Assembly (NCBI GenBank): GCA_003279605.1
Contig: QCHF01000001.1
Coordinates: forward strand, 276,075-340,074
Direction of reading: 5' to 3'
Source of the DNA: SAR86 cluster bacterium AG-390-O18
GTDB lineage: Bacteria; Pseudomonadota; Gammaproteobacteria; Magnimaribacterales; AG-339-G14
Length of the DNA stretch: 64,000 nt
Part shown: piece after piece, positions 37,547 to 47,018 of the stretch
How the letters are laid out: every line of letters begins with the position of its first letter
How positions within the stretch are numbered: position 1 is the first letter of the stretch
Notes under the pieces: generated by a model
What the model was told of the DNA's origin: nothing
Seen by the model: only the letters and a program-made list of their open reading frames with translations
The model's database searches: none
Made by a program: the position numbers and the translations under genes

Positions 37547-38397
37547 CTGAAAATTACAGTTTTCGTTTTATTTATAAATATTCTTCTTTCTATATGATAT
37601 TTTACAGCTCTTGCTAAAGTAATAGATTCAAGATCTCTTCCTATCAATTCAAGGTCTTTTGGAGTTTTAGCGTGGTCTACTCTTTCAACGCTTTGATCAA
37701 TTATTGGACCTTCATCTAATTCTGAAGAAACATAATGGGCAGTTGCTCCTAAAATTTTTACTCCTTTTTCGTAAGCTTGATGGTATGGCTTTGCACCTTT
37801 AAAACTTGGTAAAAATGAATGGTGAATATTAATTATTTTTCCATAAAAATCTTTACACATTTTGTTGGATAATATTTGCATGTATCTAGCAAGGATCATC
37901 AAGTCTATTTCTAGTTCTTTGATAATTTTTCTTGTTTCTTGTTCTGACTTTTTTTTATTATTTTTATTTACTGGAATATAAAAGAAAGGAATGTCGTGCC
38001 AATTTGCTATTTTTTCATGATCTTTATGATTAGAAATAATGCAAGAAACATTCATAGGCAAAATTCCCGAATCAACTCTATACAATAAATCTTGTAAGCA
38101 ATGTCCATATTTTGAAACAAAAATTGCTGTATTAGGTTTATATCTTTCTTCTTTTATAGACCACTTCATCTTTAAGCTTTTACACTCTTTTTCAAAAAAA
38201 TTAGAAAATTTATTTAAATCTAATATTTTTTTTGAGTAAATTAATTTTGCCCGCATAAAGAATATTTTGTTTTCAGGATCTCCATAATGAGCAGAATCTA
38301 AAATAAAAAGATTTGCTTTATTGAGAGTAGAAGATACTTTTGCAACAATGCCATATTTATCAGGACATTGAACTCTTAAAATATATTGATTATTCAT
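37543..38397 (-). CDS. purU: Formyltetrahydrofolate deformylase PurU
   Basis: PurU hydrolyses 10-formyl-THF to THF and formate, balancing one-carbon pools. The 284 residues have an N-terminal ACT domain (about 1-80: LRVQCPDKYGIVAKVSSTL), which senses methionine/glycine in E. coli, and a formyltransferase domain with LARYMQILS, NIHHSFLPSFKGAKPYHQA (catalytic Asn and His) and GATAHYVSSELDEGPII (catalytic Asp). All are intact. It overlaps the metalloprotease end by four bases and starts one base after the beta-barrel gene's stop, so it is co-transcribed with that gene. Confidence 0.95.
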   Translation of the reverse strand: MNNQYILRVQCPDKYGIVAKVSSTLNKANLFILDSAHYGDPENKIFFMRAKLIYSKKILDLNKFSNFFEKECKSLKMKWSIKEERYKPNTAIFVSKYGHCLQDLLYRVDSGILPMNVSCIISNHKDHEKIANWHDIPFFYIPVNKNNKKKSEQETRKIIKELEIDLMILARYMQILSNKMCKDFYGKIINIHHSFLPSFKGAKPYHQAYEKGVKILGATAHYVSSELDEGPIIDQSVERVDHAKTPKDLELIGRDLESITLARAVKYHIERRIFINKTKTVIFS

Positions 38398-38398
38398 T

Positions 38399-39739
38399 TT
38401 AATCTGTACATAAATAATTAAATTTTACGGCTAGGCCTTCATTTGAACGAGAATATAACCCAACAGTACTTTTATTATTTGAAAAAGTAACTCCAAAATC
38501 TGCATTCCAGCATAAATCAAATATTTTAGTCACACCAAATCTAATGTTTAAGGATTTATCAGACCTAAGTCCTAAAAAAGGATCTTTTTCTTCATAATCC
38601 TTATATGAGTAACCAACATTTGTAGTAGCAAAAGTTGTTGAATTTAAAGCTCGTCTAGTACTTAAGTCAAATGATCTTTTTATGTAAGTTTCAATTGGTG
38701 AAGTTGCATAAAAATGTTCATAATTTGTTTTATAACTTAAAAAAACACCACTCTTAGGGAAAACTATACTTCTATTTAGGCCCACCCCAATAAAATCTCC
38801 TGTTTTATTTTGCGAACCAAGAAAATCTCTTTCATCAAGGTACACATTTAAGCCAAAAGATCCGGAATCTCTCAATGTTGCTTTCCAATCAACTTCAGCA
38901 CGATGAGATCGAAGTAGTTCAGAGCCCTGTAAAAAAACTTTAAATGCTGTAAATGATGGAGTAAAAGATTGATTTGTTAAACCAAGTTTTTCATCATCGA
39001 GCATATTAAACTCTCTATTAAAAGAAAATACACCTGTAGATGAATCAAAATTAGAAAAATCTCTATAAGCTTGCCTAGAAAGAGAAATGATATAATTTAG
39101 AGTGTCTCCTCTGGGATGTCTCAAATCTTGTGTAATTTGAGAGGAAAATGCAGTTGTATAATAAAGATCTGATTTTGGTTTGTTAGAAATCTGTAAGTCA
39201 ATTGCTCCTAAATCTCCCACTATGGTAACAACATCTGTATCAAGACCTGCATTTGCATTGCCTGAGATGCCCATTCCGAAAGATATAACTGATTGAGTTT
39301 TGAATAACTTTGTTTCGTTTTCTATTTGATTAAGAAATACTTCTACCTTTTCTTTGACTTCTTTTGGTGGATCGTAATTTTTAATATCATCTAAATAACG
39401 CTTAGCTGATGCAAAGGCTCCTAATCTAAAATATAAAACACCCAATTCCAATTTTATCCTTGGTAAATCTGGCTTATAAATTAACATTTGTTCAAAAACT
39501 CCAATTGCAGCCTCTAAGTCACCAACTAAAATTGACAAATTTGCATAATTAAATAAATTTTCTAGGTCAGTAGGATCATCTATTATTGAATCAAATACTT
39601 TTTCTCTTTCTATTTGTGTTGCTCTTAGTTCTTCAGGATCATTGATTGATGGTGGAACATTTTGAGCGAAAAGACTTATACTTAATACAAAGCATATAAA
39701 TAGGATTATTTTTTTAAATAAAAGCTGAAACTTTTTCAT
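38399..39739 (-). CDS. TPR protein with outer-membrane beta-barrel (SLAM/DUF560-like)
   Basis: The 446 residues begin with a signal peptide (LLFKKIILFICFVLSISLFAQ). Two to three TPR repeats follow (about 60-150, such as LVGDLEAAIGVFEQMLIYKPDLPRI and YFRLGAFASAKRYL), then a C-terminal region of aromatic, alternating strands that looks like a 14-stranded barrel. This TPR-plus-barrel design is that of the surface lipoprotein assembly modifier group (DUF560). I do not claim that function. The neighbouring CHASE2 cyclase gene is divergent, and this gene is followed by purU. The terminal residues are YLCTD, without the usual final aromatic residue, so the barrel's insertion signal is atypical. Confidence 0.65.
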   Translation of the reverse strand: MKKFQLLFKKIILFICFVLSISLFAQNVPPSINDPEELRATQIEREKVFDSIIDDPTDLENLFNYANLSILVGDLEAAIGVFEQMLIYKPDLPRIKLELGVLYFRLGAFASAKRYLDDIKNYDPPKEVKEKVEVFLNQIENETKLFKTQSVISFGMGISGNANAGLDTDVVTIVGDLGAIDLQISNKPKSDLYYTTAFSSQITQDLRHPRGDTLNYIISLSRQAYRDFSNFDSSTGVFSFNREFNMLDDEKLGLTNQSFTPSFTAFKVFLQGSELLRSHRAEVDWKATLRDSGSFGLNVYLDERDFLGSQNKTGDFIGVGLNRSIVFPKSGVFLSYKTNYEHFYATSPIETYIKRSFDLSTRRALNSTTFATTNVGYSYKDYEEKDPFLGLRSDKSLNIRFGVTKIFDLCWNADFGVTFSNNKSTVGLYSRSNEGLAVKFNYLCTD

Positions 39740-39811
39740 ATAAAAGATAATTTGAAAAAAGATTATATTAAAAATAAGACTAACATTGGATAAAAATAGA
39801 ATTTTATTAAC

Positions 39812-41992
39812 ATGAATTTCTCAAGAATTGGAAAATATCTTTTAATACCCTTCTCGCTCTTTGTTAGCATAATCCCAATTTTTGATCCACTAAATACTTT
39901 TTCCAGTCTTAGGAATACTGCCTTCGATTTATTCCAAAATATTTCTCCAAGAGAATCGATTTCTTCTGATAATGTGATAGTTCTTGATATTGATGAAAAA
40001 TCACTACAGAAAATAGGTCAATGGCCTTGGCCTAGAAGTGCACTTGGAAAATTGGTAGATAAAACTTATCAATCTTCTTCTTTAGGTTTTGACATTGTTT
40101 TTGCTGAATCCGATAGAACAGGTTCGAAAGAACTAAAAAAACAATACAAAGAAAATCTATCTCTTCAAAATATACTTAATAGAGTACCTGATAATGACGA
40201 TATATTTGCTGACTCAATAAAAAATCATGGAACAGTAGTTTTAGGATCAATACCCAGTAATTCTTTAAATAATTCATTTAAAAAAAAATTTGGCTTGATA
40301 GAACAAGGCGATAATCCTAGAAAATTTTTACAAAAATATTCAGGAATTCAAACTAACTTAAAAAAATTAGACACTGCTGCTCAAGGAATAGGAAGCATGA
40401 GTATTGGAAATAATGACTCGATAATAAGAAGACTTCCTCTTTTTGAAAATATAAATGGTTCATTAATGCCTTCTTTGGGGTTAGAAATTTTAAGAGTAGC
40501 AATTGGCGCATCAACATATCAGATAAAATCATCAAATGCTTCTGGAGAAACTGCTTTTGGAGAAGAAACTGGAATTAATCATGTCAAATTAGGAAATCTA
40601 ATCATCCCAACAAATGAAGATGGGTCTGTATGGATTCATTATTCTAAAAAACCTATAAAAACTATCCCTATATGGGAAGTGCTGAGTTCTAATTATTCAT
40701 CTGACTTTTTTGAAGGAAAAATTCTAATTGTTGGAACCAGTGCCCCAGGATTATTTGATCTAAGATCTACGCCTTTAGAAAATAATGTTCCTGGAGTGAA
40801 TATAATTGCTAATTTAACTGATCAAATTCTTTCAGGACAATTTCTTAAAAGACCTGATTGGATATTTGGTTTGGAACTGATTACTGGAATTATACTTGCT
40901 ATATTGATTACTTTTTTTATCCAATCTTTAGGACCTATAGGAGGTTTATCTGTCTTTGTTTTAGGGAACTGTATTTCAATTATAGGAAGTTACTATATTT
41001 TTAATAATTACAGTTATCTTGTAGATCCTATATCTCCACTGGTGATTTGTCTTATATGTTATTTGGTAGTTACCTTTTTTAATTTTCTCTTTACTGAATT
41101 AGAAAGAAGCAAAGTAAGAAATGCTTTTTCTCAGTATATGTCACCGGTAATGGTAGAAAAATTAGCAAAATCAAGTGCATCTCTCAAACTAGGAGGAGAA
41201 AGAAAAGAAATGACTTTTCTATTTTCTGATATAAGAGGTTTCACCTCAATTTCTGAAAAATATAAAGACGATCCAGAAGCCTTAACTGATTTAATAAATA
41301 ATTTATTAACTACTCTATCTAATGAAATATTAAGTTATCAAGGGACTATAGATAAATATATGGGTGATTGCATTATGGCATTTTGGAATGCTCCATCAGA
41401 AGATCCATTTCACAGAGAAAAATCTATTGATGCAGCCTTTGCAATGACTAAGGCTTTAGAGAAATTGAACATAGATTTAAATAGATCAAATGAAGATAAA
41501 TTATCTGTTGGAATTGGTATCAATACAGGTGAATGTATTGTTGGAAACATGGGTTCGGATAAAAGATTTGACTATACGGTGCTTGGAGATGCAGTTAACT
41601 TAGCTTCTCGCTTAGAAGGTCAATCAGGCAATTATGGAATGAAAATTATTCTTGGAGAAGGATCAATTAAGGGACTTTCAGAAGAAAAATATATAATTTT
41701 TGAACTTGATTCAATTGCAGTAAAAGGTAAATCAGAACCCGTAACTATTTACACAGTATTTGATAAAAAAGAAATAAATACAGAGAATACTTTCTTAGCA
41801 GACCATCAAAATTTTTTAGTTAATTATAGAAATCAAAATTGGAATGAAGCCAAAGAACATATTGATAAATATAGGTTTTCTAAACCAGAATTTACTTTAT
41901 ACTACACGCTCTTTTTAGAAAGGATTGATGAATTATCCAAACAAAATTTGCCTGAAGACTGGACTGGAGTCTTTGTTGCAGAAACGAAGTAA
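39812..41992 (+). CDS. CHASE2-domain adenylate/guanylate cyclase
   Basis: This is a transmembrane class III nucleotide cyclase of 726 residues. One N-terminal helix leads into a periplasmic CHASE2 sensor domain (about 35-340), then three helices (about 345-435), then the cyclase (about 465-645). Catalytic features are FSDIRGFT (first metal Asp), KYMGDCIMAFW (second metal Asp), GINTGECIVGNMGS, and LGDAVNLASRLE (transition-state Asn and Arg). A helical tail of about 70 residues follows. It should sense a periplasmic cue and make cAMP (or cGMP). It sits 72 bases from the divergent TPR/barrel gene and overlaps the next outer-membrane gene. Confidence 0.9.
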   Translation: MNFSRIGKYLLIPFSLFVSIIPIFDPLNTFSSLRNTAFDLFQNISPRESISSDNVIVLDIDEKSLQKIGQWPWPRSALGKLVDKTYQSSSLGFDIVFAESDRTGSKELKKQYKENLSLQNILNRVPDNDDIFADSIKNHGTVVLGSIPSNSLNNSFKKKFGLIEQGDNPRKFLQKYSGIQTNLKKLDTAAQGIGSMSIGNNDSIIRRLPLFENINGSLMPSLGLEILRVAIGASTYQIKSSNASGETAFGEETGINHVKLGNLIIPTNEDGSVWIHYSKKPIKTIPIWEVLSSNYSSDFFEGKILIVGTSAPGLFDLRSTPLENNVPGVNIIANLTDQILSGQFLKRPDWIFGLELITGIILAILITFFIQSLGPIGGLSVFVLGNCISIIGSYYIFNNYSYLVDPISPLVICLICYLVVTFFNFLFTELERSKVRNAFSQYMSPVMVEKLAKSSASLKLGGERKEMTFLFSDIRGFTSISEKYKDDPEALTDLINNLLTTLSNEILSYQGTIDKYMGDCIMAFWNAPSEDPFHREKSIDAAFAMTKALEKLNIDLNRSNEDKLSVGIGINTGECIVGNMGSDKRFDYTVLGDAVNLASRLEGQSGNYGMKIILGEGSIKGLSEEKYIIFELDSIAVKGKSEPVTIYTVFDKKEINTENTFLADHQNFLVNYRNQNWNEAKEHIDKYRFSKPEFTLYYTLFLERIDELSKQNLPEDWTGVFVAETK

Positions 41993-42719
41993 GTTATTTC
42001 TGCTTATTTTCTTTTTAATTCCCTCTTTTATATATTCAGAAGCTATTGTAAATATTGAAGATCTTAGAAGAGATGGCGAAAAAGGTTTTTTTGCAAATAT
42101 TTCAGGTTCCCTGAGTTTTTCTAGAGGAAATAGAAATAGAGACAGTTTTTCTATTCAATCCTCTTTAGACTACAACATAGAAAATTTAGAAACTTTTTTT
42201 GTTGTAAAAAGATCACAAAAGAAAATAAACAAAAGTAATTATGACTCTGCAACATTAGCTCATCTAAGACTTAATTTTTTATTTGATAAAGATCCAAGTT
42301 TAGAGGCATTTATACAGTATTCTAAGAATCCTTTTAGAAAATTTAATAAAAGGGAATTGATTGGTTTAGGTGCAAGATTTAATTTAGAAAATAACTTTAA
42401 AGCAGGAATAGGAATAATGAATGAAAATGAGGAAGATCTATCAGCGATATCAAATAACACGCTTAGATTGTCTTCTTATATACACAGTGAATTTTTAATT
42501 GATGAAAACATAGTATTTGATTTATCTGCATTTTTGCAGCCTGAATTAAGTTCATTTAGTGACTATAAAGCAACGTTGATAGGACAATTTGATTTTCACG
42601 TAAATGAAAATTTTAAAATTTCACTTCAATACAATACATTTTATGATTCAAAACCCCCTTCAAATGCAGTAAAAAAAGAAGAGGGATTTGCTACAGTATT
42701 TTCGTATAATTTTAACTAG
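41976..42719 (+). CDS. DUF481-like outer-membrane protein
   Basis: The track ATG at 41925 lies well inside the cyclase gene. A TTG at 41976 (or 41973), preceded by GGACTGGAG, gives about 247 residues with a clean signal peptide (KLFLLIFFLIPSFIYS). The mature part is an aromatic, strand-rich barrel of the DUF481/YdiY type: FANISGSLSFSRGNRNRDSF, FFVVKRSQKKIN, LIGLGARFNLENNFKAGIGI, and a C-terminal FSYNF ending in Asn. It overlaps the cyclase 3' end by 17 bases, so the two are translationally linked. It may tie outer-membrane state to the cyclase. Function is not established. Confidence 0.68.
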   Translation: MQKRSKLFLLIFFLIPSFIYSEAIVNIEDLRRDGEKGFFANISGSLSFSRGNRNRDSFSIQSSLDYNIENLETFFVVKRSQKKINKSNYDSATLAHLRLNFLFDKDPSLEAFIQYSKNPFRKFNKRELIGLGARFNLENNFKAGIGIMNENEEDLSAISNNTLRLSSYIHSEFLIDENIVFDLSAFLQPELSSFSDYKATLIGQFDFHVNENFKISLQYNTFYDSKPPSNAVKKEEGFATVFSYNFN

Positions 42720-42724
42720 TTATT

Positions 42725-43822
42725 ATGGACGGCTTCTTTAATTTAATCTCAGATGTATGGAATCAGGATTTCCTTGGAATTTCTATTGGAAACGTTGTCA
42801 TTTCTATTGTGATTATAGTTTTCTCCTTAGTTATGAGAGCTTTGATTATCTCTAGGGTTTTTAGATTTTTAGAAAATTTAGCAAAAGAAACAGAAACAGA
42901 AGCAGATGATATTCTTCTTGAAACTCTTGAAAAACCTATTGGTAATGTGCCCCTGGCATTAGGAGTTTATCTAATAATAGAGTTATTGCCTTTATCTGGT
43001 ATTGCAGATGTTTTTTTAACTAATACTGTTAAAGCCTTAATTGCTTATACAATATTTAGTGTTCTTACAAAAGCTATCGGACCAATCTTTGAGCTTCTCT
43101 CTGTAAAATCTTGGGTAACCGCAGCTTTGTCTATGTGGTTAGAAAGATTTACAAGAGTTCTAATTTGGATTTTAGCAATTGCAATTATTTTAGATATATT
43201 TGGAGTTGAAATAGGGCCTATTATTGCTGGATTAGGACTTTTTTCTGTAGCCGTAGCTTTAGGAGCTCAAGATTTATTTAAAAATCTTATTTCAGGAATT
43301 CTTATTATTGCAGAAAATAGATTTCAGCCTGGAGATAGAATTGAAGTTGATGGGAAATTACACGGAATTGTAGAAACTATTGGTTTTAGATCAACTATGA
43401 TAAGACTTTTTAATACTTCGCCAATGATAATTCCTAATAAAGATCTTTCAGACGTCAATGTAACTAACCATGGAGAGTTAAGATATAGAAGAATAAAATG
43501 GCAGATTAATCTTTTATACTCAACTTCAGTGGAGCAACTGAAATTAATTTGTGATCAAATTGGTGAATACATCAGTGATGACAAGGAAGGATTTGCTATA
43601 AATCCTGGGCAAGAATCTTTTGCAAAGGCTGTTGAGTTTGGAGCAAGTTCAATTGATGTTGAAATTTTATGCTATTCAGCCGAACGAGATTATTCACATT
43701 ACACTGATTTAAAGCAAAAACTTGTATACAAAGTAATGGAAATTGTTAGAGAAAATGGTTCTGACTTCGCTTTCCCATCTAGATCGGTGTATGTCGAATC
43801 TAGCCACGAAACAGAATCCTAA
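42725..43822 (+). CDS. MscS-family mechanosensitive channel
   Basis: The gene encodes a 365-residue small-conductance mechanosensitive channel. The N-terminal helices (about 15-150) include a VISIVIIVFSLVMRALI helix. The pore helix is visible as GLFSVAVALGAQDLFKNLISGI, followed by the MscS beta domain (AENRFQPGDRIEVDGKLHGIVETIGFRST) with the conserved IIPNKDLS and NHGELRY motifs. It opens under membrane tension to release osmolytes. It starts five bases after the DUF481-like gene and converges with the gated K+ channel, ending one base apart. Confidence 0.93.
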   Translation: MDGFFNLISDVWNQDFLGISIGNVVISIVIIVFSLVMRALIISRVFRFLENLAKETETEADDILLETLEKPIGNVPLALGVYLIIELLPLSGIADVFLTNTVKALIAYTIFSVLTKAIGPIFELLSVKSWVTAALSMWLERFTRVLIWILAIAIILDIFGVEIGPIIAGLGLFSVAVALGAQDLFKNLISGILIIAENRFQPGDRIEVDGKLHGIVETIGFRSTMIRLFNTSPMIIPNKDLSDVNVTNHGELRYRRIKWQINLLYSTSVEQLKLICDQIGEYISDDKEGFAINPGQESFAKAVEFGASSIDVEILCYSAERDYSHYTDLKQKLVYKVMEIVRENGSDFAFPSRSVYVESSHETES

Positions 43823-43823
43823 T

Positions 43824-44852
43824 TTATCCGGTCCTATCTGCAGCAGTTTGCTTTAAATCTTCAAACAAAGTCGGATAAACTTCAGTTAATTCATCTAAAG
43901 ATTCTTTTGAAAGCTTTAATAGCTTAACCTCTTCTAATACTGATATAGTTGCATTTCTTTCTGCTTCGCTAATTAACCCAGTTTCTCCAAAATAATCGCC
44001 AGACCCCAATACAACAGGAGTTTCAATTTCTACTTGTACACTGCCGAATTCAATTATGTATAGAGAATCTGCAATATCGCCCTTTTCAAAAATAATTTGT
44101 TTTGCTGGTAAAACTAATGGCTCAAGTTTTGAATTAATTTTAGTTATAGCCCCTATGGGAAGATTTGAAAATAAATTTATTTCTGTAATCGCCTCAAGGG
44201 AAACTAAAAAATTTCTTTTTTGAATATCTTCATAATAAGCTGAAGCAAGAATTGCTGCAGGCAAAGCAAACATAGCAATTCCTAAAAACATTGCAAAACT
44301 AGAAATAAGTTTACCTAAATCAGAAGCAGGAGTGACATCACCATAACCGACAGTGGTGAGAGTAGCTATTCCATACCACATTGAGTCTAATATATTTCCA
44401 AATTCTTCTGGCTGAAGATCTTTTTCAAGAAAATGAATAATTACTGAAAAAATTAAAAGCAGAGAAAAGACAACAATTTGTGTTCCCAAAATAGAAAGTC
44501 TTTGTTTCCATATTGTTTTTAACAAAGTATTCGTTGGAAGTAGAACTCTTAATTGACTAAAAATCGAATAAGCTCTAAAAATTCTAAAAATTCTTAAATC
44601 GATGATACTAATAAATAGATAATTAAAAATAACAGTGATATCAATAAGAAGTAAGGTTGAAAATTTTCTCTCTTTATAAATTCTAAAAATTGCTTCAAAA
44701 ATATAAATACTAAAAGAAAATAAAATAAAGTTTTCTGATAAAGTTAGTAGGCTGTCGGATAATGAATATCCAGAAATTAGTATTTGATGGATAACATTCA
44801 AAATAATTAAATATCCAATGAAATCATCAAAATACTTTTCAAAAAGTTTCAT
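43824..44852 (-). CDS. Voltage-sensor K+ channel with cyclic-nucleotide-binding domain (MloK1-like)
   Basis: The 342-residue protein has six helices. S4 has arginines every third residue (LRIFRIFRAY: 87, 90, 93, then 102), and the selectivity filter is TVGYGD (167-172). The C-terminal part (about 225-335) is a cyclic-nucleotide-binding domain: its phosphate cassette YFGETGLISEAERNATIS (287-304) aligns with MloK1's FGE...R.AT, with Arg299 in the phosphate-contact position. It should be a K+ channel opened by cAMP or cGMP. The nearby CHASE2 cyclase could make its ligand. This gene is on the minus strand, alone, and converges with mscS. Confidence 0.9.
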   Translation of the reverse strand: MKLFEKYFDDFIGYLIILNVIHQILISGYSLSDSLLTLSENFILFSFSIYIFEAIFRIYKERKFSTLLLIDITVIFNYLFISIIDLRIFRIFRAYSIFSQLRVLLPTNTLLKTIWKQRLSILGTQIVVFSLLLIFSVIIHFLEKDLQPEEFGNILDSMWYGIATLTTVGYGDVTPASDLGKLISSFAMFLGIAMFALPAAILASAYYEDIQKRNFLVSLEAITEINLFSNLPIGAITKINSKLEPLVLPAKQIIFEKGDIADSLYIIEFGSVQVEIETPVVLGSGDYFGETGLISEAERNATISVLEEVKLLKLSKESLDELTEVYPTLFEDLKQTAADRTG

Positions 44853-44933
44853 ATTGGGGATTGATTCTATTAGAAAATTTACATAGAGTGAAATTTATAT
44901 ATAAATTTTTTAATTGAGATATAGGAGAGAAAA

Positions 44934-45248
44934 TTGTTTGAAATATATAAAGATAAATCTAAAAAATTTAGATTTAGATTAAAAGCTAAAAATGGGGAAA
45001 TAATATGTGCCAGCCAGTCTTATACTACAAAAAGTGCATGCGCTAAAGGAGCAAGATCCTTAATATTAAATTCTAAAAAGAAAAAATCTTTTAAAGTTCT
45101 AAAAAATAAGGCAGGAAAATTTTTCTTTAATGTTGTCGCCGGAAACAACAAGATAATAGCTACTAGCCAAGGATATAAATCTGAGAGTTCTTTAAATAAA
45201 GGAATAGAAAGCGTTCAAAAAAACGCAACTAAAAAGAACTTATCTTAA
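44934..45248 (+). CDS. DUF1508 (YegP-like) two-repeat protein
   Basis: This small basic protein of 104 residues has two copies of the DUF1508 fold (about 1-50 and 53-102): FEIYKDKSKKFRFRLKAKNGE and FKVLKNKAGKFFFNVVAGNN, each followed by IIxxSQxY with a Ser-rich helix. The start is a TTG at 44934 with a good Shine-Dalgarno site (ATAGGAGAGA). YegP-like proteins are small and abundant, with no known biochemical role. The gene lies alone, divergent from the K+ channel and converging with the SLC13 permease. Confidence 0.8.
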   Translation: MFEIYKDKSKKFRFRLKAKNGEIICASQSYTTKSACAKGARSLILNSKKKKSFKVLKNKAGKFFFNVVAGNNKIIATSQGYKSESSLNKGIESVQKNATKKNLS

Positions 45249-45251
45249 AAA

Positions 45252-47018
45252 TTAACCCCAATATAAGATTATTGCGGGAACGCTTATCAGGATAATAAGA
45301 ATTTCCAAGGGTAATCCTACTTTCCAATAATCACCAAATTTATAGTTCCCAGGAGCCATAACCAAGGTATTACATTGATGTCCTATAGGCGATAAGAATG
45401 CACAACTTGCTCCAATGGCTACTGCCATCAAGAAAGGTTCAATTGGTTGATTTATTTTTTCAGCGAGAGATACAGCAAGAGGAGCCATTATCACGGCTGT
45501 TGCAGCATTGTTAATAATATCTGATAAAAACATTGTAATAATCATTATCAGAACTACCAGCCAAACATAATCCACAGCTGTAGATAGATCAGCTAAATAA
45601 GAAGAAACAGAATCAGTAATTCCATAGGAAATTAAAGTATTGCCAATTGGAATCATTGCTGCCAACAAAATAACAACAGGCCAGTCTATATGTCTATATA
45701 CTCCCTCTCCAGTTAATAACTTCGAACTAACAAATCCAATAACACAAATTAGAAAAGCTACTACGATAGGTACATAGTTAAAGATCACTAATAATAAACA
45801 TATTACAAATAATCCAAATGCAATAAATATTTTAGTTGGATCTCTTGCAACGTCGAATTCTCTTTGCCATAACGGCATCAAACCTGCCAGTTCGAGTTTT
45901 TCTGAAATATTGTTTTTTTCACCTCTATTGGCAATTAACAAAACATCGCCTACTTTAAATATTTCATTTGATAATCTAAATCTAAATTTTAAACCTCTTC
46001 GCCATAAACCTAGCAAAGACAAATCTCTGCCAATAAGTCGCTTAAAATATTGATATTTACGCCCAATCAATCTTGATTTTGGAACAATAATGGCTTCAAT
46101 ACCGCCTAAATCTTCTATAGAAGTAAGGTCATTTTCAGAATCAATGTCTAAACCAAATTCTTGTTGAATATCTGCAACCATATCAGGATTAATTTTCATA
46201 ATTAGAATTTGGCCTTCATGTAGTTTTTGATTTCCATGTATTTCTATTTTTTTTCCATTTTCATCAATTTGACCCATAAGCGCTGTATCTGTATCTAATT
46301 CCTGACGAAAATCTAATGCTCTTTTGTCGATAAGCTTGCTATTTTTAGTAATTACCATTTCAACAAGATAGTCTTCAAGTTCTATCAGTGGATTATTTTC
46401 TGAATTTATTGGCCTAAGTTTTATTAATCTCCAACCAACAAGAACCATAAATAAAATTCCTAAGATACTTACAGGTACTCCTGCAAAAGAAAAATCAAAA
46501 AAAGCAAAATCTTTATCTACAAAATCATTTCTAAATTCAGAAATAATTATATTCGGGGGAGTACCAATTTTTGTATTCATCCCTCCTAGAATAGAAGCAA
46601 ATGATAGAGGAATTAAAAATTTTGATGGATTCCAGTTCATTTTTTGACAGATGCCAAGAGTGATTGGTAAAAGCATTGCCATAGCGCCAATATTATTCAT
46701 AAAAGATGAAAGAATTGCTGCAAAAAAAGTTATTGAAATCATAAATTGAATTTCACTATTTGCGTAAGCTTGTAATTTCCTTCCTATCACCGAAATAAAA
46801 CCTGATCTTTCTAAACCCTTACTAATCAATAATACTAAAGCAACTGTAATTACAGCCGGATGAGAGAATCCTCTAAAGGCATCTTCAGGTTGAATGTATC
46901 CAAGTAAAACAAAAATAGATAAGATCCCTAGAGAAATTGCATCGTAACGCCATCTACCCCATATAAAAAGTCCAACCATTAGGATTAAAAGACCTAATAT
47001 GATTATTTGATCAAACAT
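45252..47018 (-). CDS. SLC13/DASS-like permease with TrkA_C domains
   Basis: This 588-residue transporter has an N-terminal helix bundle (about 1-200), a central cytoplasmic region with two RCK/TrkA_C-like domains (about 205-400: LEDYLVEMVITKNSKLIDK and GGIEAIIVPKSRLIGR-type segments), and a C-terminal helix bundle. This is the layout of the SLC13 (divalent anion:Na+ symporter) group, whose members carry sulfate or dicarboxylates. SNN/PT-type signatures appear as GGMNTKIGTPPNIII and HQCNTLVMAPGNY. The substrate is undetermined. It starts directly after the DUF1295 gene's stop, so it is the last gene of the long minus-strand run. Confidence 0.87.
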   Translation of the reverse strand: MFDQIIILGLLILMVGLFIWGRWRYDAISLGILSIFVLLGYIQPEDAFRGFSHPAVITVALVLLISKGLERSGFISVIGRKLQAYANSEIQFMISITFFAAILSSFMNNIGAMAMLLPITLGICQKMNWNPSKFLIPLSFASILGGMNTKIGTPPNIIISEFRNDFVDKDFAFFDFSFAGVPVSILGILFMVLVGWRLIKLRPINSENNPLIELEDYLVEMVITKNSKLIDKRALDFRQELDTDTALMGQIDENGKKIEIHGNQKLHEGQILIMKINPDMVADIQQEFGLDIDSENDLTSIEDLGGIEAIIVPKSRLIGRKYQYFKRLIGRDLSLLGLWRRGLKFRFRLSNEIFKVGDVLLIANRGEKNNISEKLELAGLMPLWQREFDVARDPTKIFIAFGLFVICLLLVIFNYVPIVVAFLICVIGFVSSKLLTGEGVYRHIDWPVVILLAAMIPIGNTLISYGITDSVSSYLADLSTAVDYVWLVVLIMIITMFLSDIINNAATAVIMAPLAVSLAEKINQPIEPFLMAVAIGASCAFLSPIGHQCNTLVMAPGNYKFGDYWKVGLPLEILIILISVPAIILYWG

